Under the pieces are notes generated by a model. It was not told the DNA's origin. It saw nothing but the letters and a program-made list of their open reading frames with translations, and ran no database searches. Made by a program: the position numbers and the translations under genes. Positions 36,766 through 45,323 of a stretch of DNA of 64,000 bases are shown here, piece after piece; within the stretch, counting starts at the first letter, position 1, and every line of letters starts with the position of its first letter. This stretch comes from JACKHO01 sp041398745 (GTDB lineage: Bacteria > Planctomycetota > Planctomycetia > Planctomycetales > Planctomycetaceae), in the NCBI GenBank assembly GCA_041398745.1, contig JAWKUB010000007.1, positions 62,001 through 126,000 on the forward strand, written 5' to 3'.

Positions 36766-37614
36766 TCAAGCTGCTATTGGGGTTTTGTTCCATGTTTTTC
36801 CTTCTCGGATCATGACGTTGAGGATGCTCAGGAGTTTTCTCATGGCGGCGATGAGGGCGACCATTTTGGGTTTGCCGTTGGCCACCAGGCGCTGGTAGAA
36901 CGCCTTGATTCGCGGGTTGTGTCGGACGCCCACGAGCCTGGCAATTTGTTGTCGATTCAACTGGCCAAGCTCGGGCAGTTCGGAGACGAGTGTTGCCACC
37001 GTCGCCGGTCCCAGGCCGGGGACTGATTCGATGATTCGGGCCTTGGTTTGAGACGACTCATCAGCGTCGATGAGTTCATGTTGCTTGTCCTTCAGCGTGT
37101 CGAGCTGCTGTTCGTAGAGCCGGATGGCCCACTGGATCATGCGACAAATCTCCTTGTCGGCGGTGGAGGCGAGTCGATTCTTTTCCTGGATGATCAGCTT
37201 CGTGACCTGCCGCCGACGAGACGTCAAGTCCCGCAACTTTTGCTGCGATTCCGTGAGCGGCTTGGTGGGTCGTGGATTGATCAGCCACGCAAATTGGGCG
37301 ATGATGCCAGCGTCGATTTCATCAGTCTTGGCGAGCTGATTCATCGCACGAGCGAAGTCCCGAATTTGGCGGGGATTCACCACGGCGACAACGAATCCCT
37401 GCTCGTGGAGTACCTGGACGAGAGTCCGTTCGAGTCCTCCCGTCGCTTCACAACAAATGAGCGCGACCTCGGATTTCTTCAGAGAAGAGATGAGTAATCT
37501 CAGGCCGGCTTTTGTATAGGGAATTTGCTGCACGTGTGAGGAATTCGACCAGGCGACATCGAGTATGTACTTGGCAACATCGATTCCGACGCAAATTCTG
37601 TTATGTTGGTCCAT
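36766..37614 (-). pseudogene. IS110 transposase with internal in-frame deletion
   Basis: The N-terminal DEDD domain is whole (Asp12, Glu56, Asp98 and Asp101), as is the coiled middle. The C-terminal Transposase_20 domain starts properly at SVPGLGPATVATLVSELPEL but goes straight from IARLVGV (ending at residue 230) to RHNPRIKAFYQRL. In full-length relatives about 40 residues lie between these, including the strongly conserved SG..RGKR stretch with the catalytic serine. The frame is kept, so a 282-residue protein could still be made, but it should lack recombinase activity. Typical length is about 320-340 residues. Confidence 0.8.
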
Positions 37615-37817
37615 GCAAAGACCCTTCCTTGCTAATGCGATCTGTGTGGCGACACCGCTCTGGCGACTGTACGGGTTGAAGCACGAAAGAGAGCGACGAT
37701 CAGGCTACGATGCGGTCTCGAAGACCGAGGTCAGGACGATCTGCCGCTCGCTCACAGTCCTGAGGCCCCCACGGGGCATCGGGACTGTGACTTGTGTTAT
37801 ACCCAACCCAGTGACAG
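37615..37817 (-). ncRNA. Candidate bridge-RNA region of the IS110 element
   Basis: IS110-group elements encode a guide (bridge) RNA in the non-coding end upstream of the transposase. The stretch here has the right length (about 200 nt), position and strand. Two stable hairpins are visible: CACAGTCC/GGACTGTG at 37753-37789, with an inner CCCC/GGGG, and CGGTCT/AGACCG with a 3-nt loop at 37713-37727. Target- and donor-binding loops cannot be assigned by eye. Confidence 0.5.
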
Positions 37818-37821
37818 CTAG

Positions 37822-38849
37822 CAGCCTGTTGAAAAAGTGGGGGTTTTGTTGTTTGTCGTTGGCAGTTTCATCAGGTTGTTGGTGAGTTGGGTGAGTGATT
37901 TGTCGAGTTGCGGGACGAGGTTGTGAGCGGTTGTGGAGGTGATGTGGTAGATCGTGAAGAGCCACGAAAAAGCGAAGAACGCTGGCCCGGTTGACGCAAA
38001 TTGCCGTGGCTTGCCGCTGCCAAACAGTGTCCGGAGCATGATTCCCAAATTGTGGGCAGCCACGACGAGTGAGTACCGTTTTTGTAATCTTCTCCAGACC
38101 GCGCAGCCACGTGCGTCTCGCACCGCCCGTCTCGCACACGTGAGCGAAACTCCGTTCGACTTTCTCGCTGCGTTGCTTTTGCAGACGCTTGCTGTTGGAA
38201 CGTTGGGTACGGCGACGATACGAGCCTCGGCGTCGGTCGGGCTTTTCTAGTCCTGGTTCGACACCTTCTTGCCTTTGCGTTTCCTGTCGTACTTGCGGAC
38301 CTCGGCGTCGGTGGGTTCGTCTTCGTCGTCAATGACACCATCCTCTTTCATTAAACGGACCACGTACTGTTTCCAGTCTTCATCGGTGTCGCGGCGTACG
38401 ATCGATTTCATGGCTGCGTTGGCTTCGAGCAAGGTGGCATCGACGCCGACTTGCGTTCCCGAAATCAATTTCTTCTCCGCAGCCATCTTCAAAACAAAGG
38501 CAAAGACCTGCTGCACCACGCCGACGGGCAGACGGTCGCGAATGCGTGTGAGCGAACTGTGGTCCGGTACGCAGTCGGTCAATTGGATTCCCAGAAAGTC
38601 CCGCAGCGACAGCGAGTCTCTGCAGCGCCACACGATGCCGCGTTGCGAGCCGATGCCTTCAAAGTACCCCACAAACAGCATGCGGATGTAGATTCCGGGT
38701 GGAATCCCTGGTCGCCCCGCCGCAGCGTAGTACGGTTCGCAAAGTTCTTCGACGAACGCGTCAAACCCGGCTTCACTGAGCAGCCGATTCAGCCGCCGAT
38801 AAAACACATGCCCCGGCGCCTGCGCGATCTGCGTTGTCGCCACCCACAA
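37822..38849 (-). pseudogene. IS1182-like transposase remnant
   Basis: The first 200 codons (38849 to 38247) read as an intact N-terminal part: HVFYRRLNRLLSEAGFDAF, VPDHSSLTRIRDRL and the first catalytic Asp in VGVDATLLEANAAM. The frame ends soon after KKVSNQD. The C-terminal part can be found in other frames: KVERSFAHVCETGGARRTWL, then AAHNLGIMLRTLFGSGKPR. Between them the middle of the DDE domain, about 150-200 residues, is absent. There is thus a deletion and at least two frameshifts, and the gene cannot give an active enzyme. Confidence 0.82.
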
Positions 38850-38965
38850 CGACCGCTGCGTCCCTGCTCCTCACCGCCCCAACGCCATCATCACCTCCTT
38901 GAAAAAACCTCCTACTCGCAGAGAATAATTTATTACACAGCTAATGCGAGTTTTTCACCAGGCTG
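37822..38965 (-). mobile_element. IS1182-like insertion sequence (deleted copy)
   Basis: The ends are inverted repeats: CAGCCTGTTGAAAAA at the left and CAGCCTGGTGAAAAA on the other strand at the right (14 of 15 match). The element is flanked on both sides by CTAG (37818-37821 and 38966-38969), a likely 4-bp target duplication. At 1144 bp it is shorter than the usual 1.5-1.9 kb. Confidence 0.8.
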
Positions 38966-38969
38966 CTAG

Positions 38970-39978
38970 GGGCCTGTCCGGAAACGTGATTATGCTGTAA
39001 GTCGATATTTAATTGGTGGTTGGTTGTGTTCGGGGGCGAGGCGGCGGAGCATGCGGTCGATGCTCGCAATGCGGACCATTGTTTCGCTGGAATCTGTACG
39101 TTGTTCGTAGTCTTTGCTCAGACGGTGCCAGCGGTTGAGCCAACTGAATGTTCGTTCGACGACCCACCGCTTGGGCAGCAGAACGAATCCTTTCGCCCCC
39201 TCGGGACGGCGAACGATTTCCAGCTTCCATGGGAGGCGTGACTGGCGGGCGATCCACGCTGACAACTCCTGATTGTGGTATTTCGCGTCGGCCCAAATGA
39301 CTTGCAATCGAGGCTGCTTCGCCTCCATGAGTTGTTTCATGACCAGACGCGCGGCGTGTGCATCATCGACCGAGGCAACCGTCACACTCACGGCCAGTAG
39401 CAGGCCCAGCGTGTCGACCATAATATTGCGCTTGCGGCTATTACAGTACTGCCGCTTTCGGACTTGCTCCTCCCTCATCGGTCGGCGTCCTCAATTGCCT
39501 CGCGCCGTCGTAACCACTGGAGTTGCTGTGTTCGGTGGTTTTGACCGTTTGCGAGTCGATGTTCGCGGCACTGGGATCGGTCTGGCCACTCGGTGCTTCT
39601 GAGGCCCGCACGGGGCCGACGAGCGTGTCGAGAGTTTGTTGCCAGGTGCCGTCGTCTCGCCACTTCGCGAAGTAGTCGTGGGCGGTGCTCTTGGGTACCA
39701 AGTCGTGCGGCAGCATGTCCCACTGGCATCCGGAGCGGGCCTGATAAAACAGCGTGTTGACCACCTCACGCATGTCGACTTCGCGCGGCCGTCCCCCTTT
39801 CGCAGTCTTGCGATCCCGCGGGATCAACTGCTCGACCAACTCCCACTGCAGGTCTGTCAAATCACTGGGATAACGCCTTCGAGGCTCCACCAACATCTGC
39901 GCACTCCATTGCGACTGAAGTCCACGCATTCTCTCTCGACATCAGACTTTCAGGAAATACCACTTTCCGGATAGGCTC
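38970..39978 (-). mobile_element. IS5-family insertion sequence
   Basis: Ends are inverted repeats: GGGCCTGTCCGGAAA at 38970 and GAGCCTATCCGGAAA on the opposite strand ending at 39978 (13 of 15 match). The element directly abuts the right CTAG of the IS1182-like element. Length is 1009 bp. The flank after the right end is TTAC, so a target duplication is not clear. Confidence 0.82.
38990..39929 (-). pseudogene. IS5-family transposase in two frames
   Basis: The first part (39929 to 39441) runs from YPSDLTDLQWELVEQLIP to NIDSQTVKTTEHSN, with the first catalytic Asp. The second part (39478 to 38990) has RKRNIMVDTLGLLLAV, the second Asp in VIWADAKYH and the Glu in VVERTFSWLNRWHR. All three DDE residues remain. 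Between GYDGARQ and RKRNIMV there are about 55 nt where relatives have only a few codons, and no A6G slippery site is in the 38-nt overlap, so a small insertion is more likely than programmed frameshifting. If frameshifting did occur an active enzyme might still be made. Confidence 0.72.
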
Positions 39979-39990
39979 TTACTGACACGT

Positions 39991-41424
39991 TCACGATTTG
40001 CCGCAGCATTTCTTGTACTTCTTCCCGCTGCCGCAGGGGCAGGGTTCGTTTCGACCGACTTTCGGAGACTCGTTGTAAATCGGTTCGGAAACGTAGGCGT
40101 TTTCCCAACTGGCTGCGTTGAATTCCGGTGACGGAGGACCGGTATCCAGAAAATCTTTCTCGTATGAGTCGCTCCGATTGGTATTTTCGTGTTTGAAACA
40201 GTACCAATCCTTAAGGTGGTCAACGGTGTCCTCGAACCCGGTTGGCGGACACTGTTCCAGTTCCCATTTGAAATGTGCCTCGCCTTTGTCGGTCGACTCC
40301 TGGAACTGGTCCCGGTCGATGAATCCCTCATCGACAATCCGCAGCTCATAGGCCTTTCGGATTTCTTTCATGACTTCAGCCGGGCCGAAGTCATACAAAT
40401 CTCCGACGACACCGGTTGCCAGAGTCATGTCTCTCGTCTCGATGGCAGTGAGCAACAGTTGCTTGAGTCGTTGGATGGCTTCTTCACGAGCCATCCGTCC
40501 ATCGCGGACCCAATACATGTATGCATGGCAGGCCTGCCACCGCACGTACTCATTGATGTTGCAATCAAGGGCAATTTCATCGAGTTCGTCCGGTCGCCCT
40601 GCCAGGAATACGGCGAACGATCGAGCCGTATCTTCCGTAACCATGTCGCCAAACAAATCGAAGGGCCCTTCTCCGGGAAGTGCGAAGGCGGCACGAATAG
40701 CTGGCCAGGCTTCATGTACCTGGAATTCGGTAAGGAGGTAATACGCAAAGAAATGGGCCTTGCCACTCGGTGCTGAGCCCGAAGCAACCAACTCGGTTGC
40801 CTCTTTGAGGCATTCAATGAGACGCGGAATATAAGTTTCGCGATCCGCTTGAATGGTCCGAATTGCTTCGACAGGCAGTTCGTCAAAACCCAGGTCCAGG
40901 TCGAGCATCACATCTTCAATGATTTCCTCTGCGTCCGGCTCGGCTGCATCGCGTGCCTTGCGAAAGTCCGGAATGGGTTCGTCCATACAGTCCGAGCAAA
41001 CGTATTTCTTGCCGGGAACCAGGGTGAACCCTTCCTGGCCGAGATTGATGACTCGTCCACAATCAGAGCAGTGCGTCGGTTCGAATTCCGGCGGATTAGG
41101 AAGGACCTCGAAGTTGTATTCATTCGTACCGAAATAAACGTACATTTCGGTGTTCATGTTGTCTTCGCGGCATTGCTCACAGTCTTTCCAATCACCTTCG
41201 TGTCCTGCTGCGAAGTGTGCTCCACACAGGGTGAAACGGCTGTGATTGCGAAAACAACTGTTCCGTTCGAATGAGAACAGTTTGTATTCGCTTTCGTCGT
41301 TGCAAATCCAGTTTCCGCAGCATGGAGTGCGGATGAGGTTGGTCGAGCTGCCGCATAGGCCGCATTGCTCGGTGGCCGCAGCATCATCCGCGTTGCCACT
41401 TTTTGATGGAATCCGTTCAGTCAT
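39991..41424 (-). CDS. DUF1186 protein with Cys-rich N-terminus and C-terminal SEC-C motif
   Basis: The 477-residue protein has three parts. Residues 20-165 hold many Cys in zinc-binding patterns (CGLCGSS, PCCGNWIC, CEQCRED, CSDCGRV, CSDCMDE). The middle, from about 185 to 370, is helical with repeats like those of DUF1186 (LPGEGPFDLFGDMVTED and AIRAAFALPG). The last 15 residues are a SEC-C zinc motif, CPCGSGKKYKKCC, as on SecA. SEC-C tails let proteins bind ribosomes or partner proteins. Its function is not known. The stop lies 12 nt from the edge of the IS5 element, so the insertion narrowly missed the gene. Confidence 0.8.
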   Translation of the reverse strand: MTERIPSKSGNADDAAATEQCGLCGSSTNLIRTPCCGNWICNDESEYKLFSFERNSCFRNHSRFTLCGAHFAAGHEGDWKDCEQCREDNMNTEMYVYFGTNEYNFEVLPNPPEFEPTHCSDCGRVINLGQEGFTLVPGKKYVCSDCMDEPIPDFRKARDAAEPDAEEIIEDVMLDLDLGFDELPVEAIRTIQADRETYIPRLIECLKEATELVASGSAPSGKAHFFAYYLLTEFQVHEAWPAIRAAFALPGEGPFDLFGDMVTEDTARSFAVFLAGRPDELDEIALDCNINEYVRWQACHAYMYWVRDGRMAREEAIQRLKQLLLTAIETRDMTLATGVVGDLYDFGPAEVMKEIRKAYELRIVDEGFIDRDQFQESTDKGEAHFKWELEQCPPTGFEDTVDHLKDWYCFKHENTNRSDSYEKDFLDTGPPSPEFNAASWENAYVSEPIYNESPKVGRNEPCPCGSGKKYKKCCGKS

Positions 41425-42241
41425 GAGAACCTCCTGAAGTGCGTGAACACAGGGAACTCAAGAGACTATCACGTACTTCGGGGAAGCGAAACTCACGGCC
41501 TGTCGACAAGACGGATGTCAGCAATTCGAGAGGCACGCCAGCAAGCGTAGGACAAACGCTCTGTAGTAACCGTAGGTCACGCACCTTGTCGGGCGCCGTT
41601 CCTGCCTGCCTTCTTCGTCTCAATGTCGTCTGCGGACAACGAACACGCATGCCGCGAAGAAACCAGGAGAACCTCCCCCTATCTCCGCGTGTGAAAATCA
41701 TCCAAGCTTGCGGCCAGTCATCGGACATGCCCCTTGTCTGAATCCCCGCTGATCAACTTTTCTTTTTGTGCCTTTTCGTGTCTCTTGTGGCAATTCTCTA
41801 ATCAAGAAAAAATCGAGTCGCGACTCTGGGCGAGCATGCCCTGTTGCCACGGATTCAAGGATTTAGAAATTGCGTTCCGTCGCTGGCCAGCTCATAGAAT
41901 GGGAGAACCTTGGATTACCCATTCAGTTAGGAACGCATTTCCGAACCGATATGCATCAGGTCACCGTGAGCGGACATGCTCAACCCCAACACGCGAGGTT
42001 GCGCTGGATGTTCGCGTCCGAGGAATACTGGCCACGAAAAACACAAAAAGGGCACGAAGATAGACAACCCACTCTTGGTGACTTTTCGTGTTTTTTGTGG
42101 CTAATCTTCTCCAAGCGAGTAGGTCGTCAATTGCTCATCATTCTGAGTCAATTGATCCCTCAATGAGTTGGAAAACTGCGTACTACCATCAGGCCATCGT
42201 CTGTTGTCGTCATTGCATCCTAACTCCAACTCCGAGCCCTG
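41425..42241. other. Gene-free stretch with repeat debris
   Basis: No reading frame in these 817 nt has family-like sequence. Apart from the hairpin repeat described separately it holds no recognisable feature. It includes the promoter regions of the DUF1186 gene on one strand and the SGNH gene on the other. Confidence 0.5.
41763..42107. repeat. CACGAAAA-type interspersed repeat, three arms
   Basis: One arm at about 41763-41794 reads TTTTTGTGCCTTTTCGTGTC and continues TCTTGTGGC. An inverted arm at about 42030-42060 reads GGCCACGAAAAACACAAAAA and continues GGGCACGAAG; a further arm at about 42083-42105 reads TTTTCGTGTTTTTTGTGGC. The second and third arms could form a hairpin with a loop of about 20 nt. 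Sequences of this kind are common non-coding repeats in several bacterial phyla. Confidence 0.55.
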
Positions 42242-43138
42242 ATGAAAAGTCTCGTTATTCAGCACATTGTCGGTGGCGACGTCTTCTTCGTCGGCTGCGG
42301 ACTCATTCTGCTGGCACTGTTGCTGAGCAATCGTCCGATGGGGCGTTGGGGCTGGTCGCGGTTGTTAATGTTTGGTGTGCTCGGTGTAATTCTCTCTGCG
42401 ACGCCATCACCGGGCTGGTTTTACGGTTTGTGGGCGGTCTCAGGTTTGGCGTTTGTCGTTCTGCGACCGAAATCGACTCCGTCGACTAAGTCTGTTGAAT
42501 CGGCGGAGGTAACGGAATTGCCAGCGCAGCCACGATGGTGGTCTACTCCGTGGCTTGCCTGCGGGATGACAATTGCCGCCGTGCTCTTGGAACTGCCGTA
42601 TCACTTCAGTCCCGGAATTTCTCAGTGGCCTGAACGAATCATTGTGCTGGGGGATTCCATATCCGCCGGAATCGATGACAATTCCAGTAGAACGTGGCCA
42701 AATCTACTGGCGTCATCAACGGGAATCGAAGTGCTCGATTTAAGTCGGTCTGCGGCGACGGTGGGAAGCACAAATGAGTTCATGGAAGAGCGTGCCAACG
42801 ACGAACCACTCGGGCCAGGGCTGGTGCTCATTGAGCTTGGCGGGAACGACGTGTTGGGAGGCACGAGTGTCGGCGAATACGAACATCAACTCGACCAACT
42901 GCTCTCCCAAGTAACGCCCGGACATCAAGTGCTCATGTTCGAACTGCCACTGCCTCCCACATACAATCGGTTCGGATCAGTCCAAAGGCGGCTGGCCGCA
43001 CAATACAACGTGCAACTCATTCCCAAATCCATATTCGCCCGCCTGCTGATTTCGCCAGAAACCACCCTCGACTCCATCCACCTTAGTCCTGCGGGCCATG
43101 CACGCTTCGCGGCGGTGGTCGCCAATCTCCTCAAATAG
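42242..43138 (+). CDS. Membrane-anchored SGNH/GDSL hydrolase
   Basis: The 298-residue protein begins with three or so membrane helices (about 13-30, 40-75, 105-120). The rest is an SGNH hydrolase: block I IIVLGDSISAGID with the catalytic Ser, block III ELGGNDVLGG, and the C-terminal DSIHLSPAGHARF with the Asp-His pair. Such enzymes de-esterify acyl or acetyl groups, for example on envelope glycans, and here the active site would face outward. Exact substrate is unknown. It stands alone. Confidence 0.85.
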   Translation: MKSLVIQHIVGGDVFFVGCGLILLALLLSNRPMGRWGWSRLLMFGVLGVILSATPSPGWFYGLWAVSGLAFVVLRPKSTPSTKSVESAEVTELPAQPRWWSTPWLACGMTIAAVLLELPYHFSPGISQWPERIIVLGDSISAGIDDNSSRTWPNLLASSTGIEVLDLSRSAATVGSTNEFMEERANDEPLGPGLVLIELGGNDVLGGTSVGEYEHQLDQLLSQVTPGHQVLMFELPLPPTYNRFGSVQRRLAAQYNVQLIPKSIFARLLISPETTLDSIHLSPAGHARFAAVVANLLK

Positions 43139-43229
43139 ATTTCTGGCTTGTGTTTTGGTCTGCTCATCAGCACAGTATCTCTCAGTTCGACGACTTCCGT
43201 CGTACCTTCCTCCGACATAGGTTTTCGTT

Positions 43230-43859
43230 ATGAGCGTAAACATTGCTGGTAACGCGTTCAGTTTGAATGTTCAGGAAGAGGAGGACGGGCTTGGTTACTC
43301 CGTGTACTGGGAAGCACAAGTTCCCGCAGCGCCGCTGACGACCTGGGGGCGAGGCGCAGGGCAACTCGGTGCCAAGCCGCTACCGGTGGCGTGCATCAGC
43401 AATTCCGAGGAGCCGCCGCTGCCGCATCAGCAGGCAGCTGTGGAATGGCTACTGGCCAATTTCGATGACGTCGCCAAACGCATCCAGGCCCAGTGTGAAT
43501 CAGCCTGGAAAGGCTGCTACTACTGGGAAGGGAATGAAATGGAGGACGACGACGAGTATTGGGTTGAAGGTGTCCGAATTCCCCCGGGCGAGTCGTTCGA
43601 TTGGGTAAGTATACATCGAAGCCGTTCACTGCCAGCGTTGATTGTCATCGACTTTGATCAATGCTGGGAACTGGAACACGCGTTCTACGTCGTCATCGAT
43701 CCCACCGATTCCCGCAAAGACTGTTGGACCACCTGGGACGGCATGGGGGATATGGGACTCATCTACGAAGAAGATAATGAAGACGAGGATGACGACGATT
43801 TCGACAGCGAAGAAGAATTCGAAGACGGCTTTGACGATGAAGACTTCGATGATGATTAA
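43230..43859 (+). CDS. Hypothetical protein with very acidic tail
   Basis: I do not recognise the family. The 209-residue protein has no signal peptide. Residues 1-175 look globular with many Trp (about ten) and contain SRSLPALIVIDFDQCWELEH. The last 30 residues are almost only Asp, Glu and Phe (from EEDNEDEDDDD to the end). Such tails appear in proteins that mimic nucleic acid or bind calcium, but a role here is unknown. The sod gene follows on the same strand. Confidence 0.65.
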   Translation: MSVNIAGNAFSLNVQEEEDGLGYSVYWEAQVPAAPLTTWGRGAGQLGAKPLPVACISNSEEPPLPHQQAAVEWLLANFDDVAKRIQAQCESAWKGCYYWEGNEMEDDDEYWVEGVRIPPGESFDWVSIHRSRSLPALIVIDFDQCWELEHAFYVVIDPTDSRKDCWTTWDGMGDMGLIYEEDNEDEDDDDFDSEEEFEDGFDDEDFDDD

Positions 43860-43963
43860 GAATCCGAGTTGCGAGGTGCTGAACAGCCTTGGAATCGATT
43901 TATCGAGCATGAAGTAACGCATCAAGATTGCGAAATGTATCCGTCGCCTTTGCGTTTAGTCCC

Positions 43964-43991
43964 TTGTGGGTTCGCCAGAACCGCCTAGAAT
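43964..43991 (+). promoter_or_regulatory. Candidate promoter of the superoxide dismutase gene
   Basis: TTGTGG at 43964-43969 and TAGAAT at 43986-43991 are 16 bp apart, near the sigma-70 pattern. They lie 45 nt before the ATG. This is a by-eye match, and planctomycete promoters are poorly defined. Confidence 0.35.
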
Positions 43992-44035
43992 CGGGGGAAG
44001 CGGAACCTGTTTGTTCACACATTTTGGAGAAAATC

Positions 44036-44644
44036 ATGGCCTACACATTGCCGGCCCTGCCTTATGCTTACGACGCGCTGGAACCACACATCGACGCGCG
44101 GACAATGGAAATCCACCACACCAAGCACCATCAGGCGTACATCAACAACGTCAACAAGGCGCTCGAAGGTCACGCCGATCTGGCTGCCAAGAGCATTGAA
44201 GACCTGATGTCCGACCTCGCCAACGTGCCTGAAGCCATTCGTGGCGCTGTGCGCAACAATGGCGGTGGTCACGCCAACCACTCTCTGTTCTGGTCGGTCA
44301 TGGCCCCAGGAGCCGGCGGCGCTCCATCTGGCGAATTGGGCGACGCCATCAACGCCACGTTCGGCAGTTTTGATGACTTCAAAGCTCAGTTTGCAGCGGC
44401 AGCTGGCACGCGGTTTGGTAGCGGCTGGGCCTGGTTGTCCGTCGACAACGGCAAGCTGGTTGTTGAAAGCACTCCAAACCAGGACACGCCCCTTTCCGAA
44501 GGTCGCACACCAATTCTCGGTCTCGACGTTTGGGAACACGCCTACTACCTGAACTACCAAAATCGCCGCCCCGACTATGTGTCGGCATTCTGGAATGTCG
44601 TCAACTGGAATGCTGTTGCTGAGCGGTACGCTGCGGCCAAGTAG
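44036..44644 (+). CDS. sodA: Superoxide dismutase, Mn/Fe type
   Basis: The ATG at 44036 has a GGAG site and gives the usual start AYTLPALPYAYDALEP; a longer frame from 43928 is not supported. The 202-residue enzyme has the metal ligands His27, a His in GGGHANHSLFW, and the Asp and His of DVWEHAYYLNY. The text GSGWAWL and STPNQDTPL are closest to Mn-type enzymes, though metal use cannot be fixed from sequence. It turns superoxide into peroxide and oxygen in the cytoplasm. A terminator follows 28 nt after the stop, so it is likely transcribed alone. Confidence 0.96.
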   Translation: MAYTLPALPYAYDALEPHIDARTMEIHHTKHHQAYINNVNKALEGHADLAAKSIEDLMSDLANVPEAIRGAVRNNGGGHANHSLFWSVMAPGAGGAPSGELGDAINATFGSFDDFKAQFAAAAGTRFGSGWAWLSVDNGKLVVESTPNQDTPLSEGRTPILGLDVWEHAYYLNYQNRRPDYVSAFWNVVNWNAVAERYAAAK

Positions 44645-44671
44645 TCACCGCGATTTCACCGTTTCGAATCA

Positions 44672-44705
44672 GCCCGGTTGAACACTGTTCAGCCGGGCAT
44701 TTTTG
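44672..44705 (+). terminator. Rho-independent terminator of sodA
   Basis: GCCCGGTTGAA pairs with TTCAGCCGGGC (one G:T), closed by a short loop, followed by ATTTTTG. The hairpin lies just after the sodA stop. Confidence 0.85.
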
Positions 44706-44729
44706 TCTCCCTGTCGTGAAGTGAAACTG

Positions 44730-45218
44730 ATGTCGCAAACCACGTCACCCGGCAAGTTCTGGATGTTGACCGGAGCCATTTTGTGTGGCCTGTCAGTAGT
44801 CACGGGAGCGTTCGCCGCACACGGACTTGGGCCGCGCATGGAAGAACTCTATTCCGAAGTCACGAAAGAAGTCGCGGGTGAGAAAATCCCCGGACCGCTG
44901 AAGTATCTGAGCGACTTCAAAACTGCTGCCGAGTATCAAATGACACACGGCCTCGCCTTGATTGCAGTGGGATTCTACTCCAGCCAGCGCCGCTCGACCT
45001 GTATGCGTGTGGCGGGATGGTCATTTCTGCTGGGAACCATTCTATTCTCCGGCAGCCTGTATGTGCTGGTACTGACTGGACTCACAAAGCTGGGAGCCAT
45101 TACCCCCATTGGAGGCGTGCTGTTTCTTGTGGGATGGGCCACGTTCGCGTGGGCGATTTTCACAACCTCCAGTACTGGTTGCGGTGCTGAAGAAAACGAG
45201 TCACCACGAGAATACTGA
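44730..45218 (+). CDS. DUF423 (YgdD-family) membrane protein
   Basis: The ATG at 44730 is chosen because the longer frame starts in the sodA terminator. The 162-residue protein has four membrane helices, with the DUF423 opening ILCGLSVVTGAFAAHGL and later MTHGLALIAVGF, GSLYVLVLTGLTKLGAITPIGG. Members are small inner-membrane proteins of unknown role. The loop after the first helix (ELYSEVTKEVAGEKIPGPLK) is longer than usual. Confidence 0.88.
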   Translation: MSQTTSPGKFWMLTGAILCGLSVVTGAFAAHGLGPRMEELYSEVTKEVAGEKIPGPLKYLSDFKTAAEYQMTHGLALIAVGFYSSQRRSTCMRVAGWSFLLGTILFSGSLYVLVLTGLTKLGAITPIGGVLFLVGWATFAWAIFTTSSTGCGAEENESPREY

Positions 45219-45323
45219 CCTGAACGACCTCCAAATTGGCGCAGGCTCGCCGCGAGTGCCCTGCAACTGGTAATCTTCACGCTGCAGCCTCAGTACAGCC
45301 CCGCCACCTGAATACCGGAAGAC

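Larger units (their letters stand above)
36760..37817 (-). mobile_element. IS110-family insertion sequence (defective)
   Basis: The element consists of a minus-strand transposase gene and about 200 nt of non-coding, structured sequence on the 5' side of that gene. Exact ends cannot be set because IS110 elements lack inverted repeats and target duplications. The left limit is taken just after the prkA stop and the right limit where the next element's CTAG target begins. Confidence 0.8.

Noticed and set aside
39441..39478. Programmed frameshift in the IS5-family transposase
   Set aside because: No slippery heptamer is present in the overlap and extra DNA lies between the two halves; kept only as an alternative.
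43928..44035. Longer superoxide dismutase start
   Set aside because: The added 36 residues are not family-like and the internal ATG has a GGAG site.
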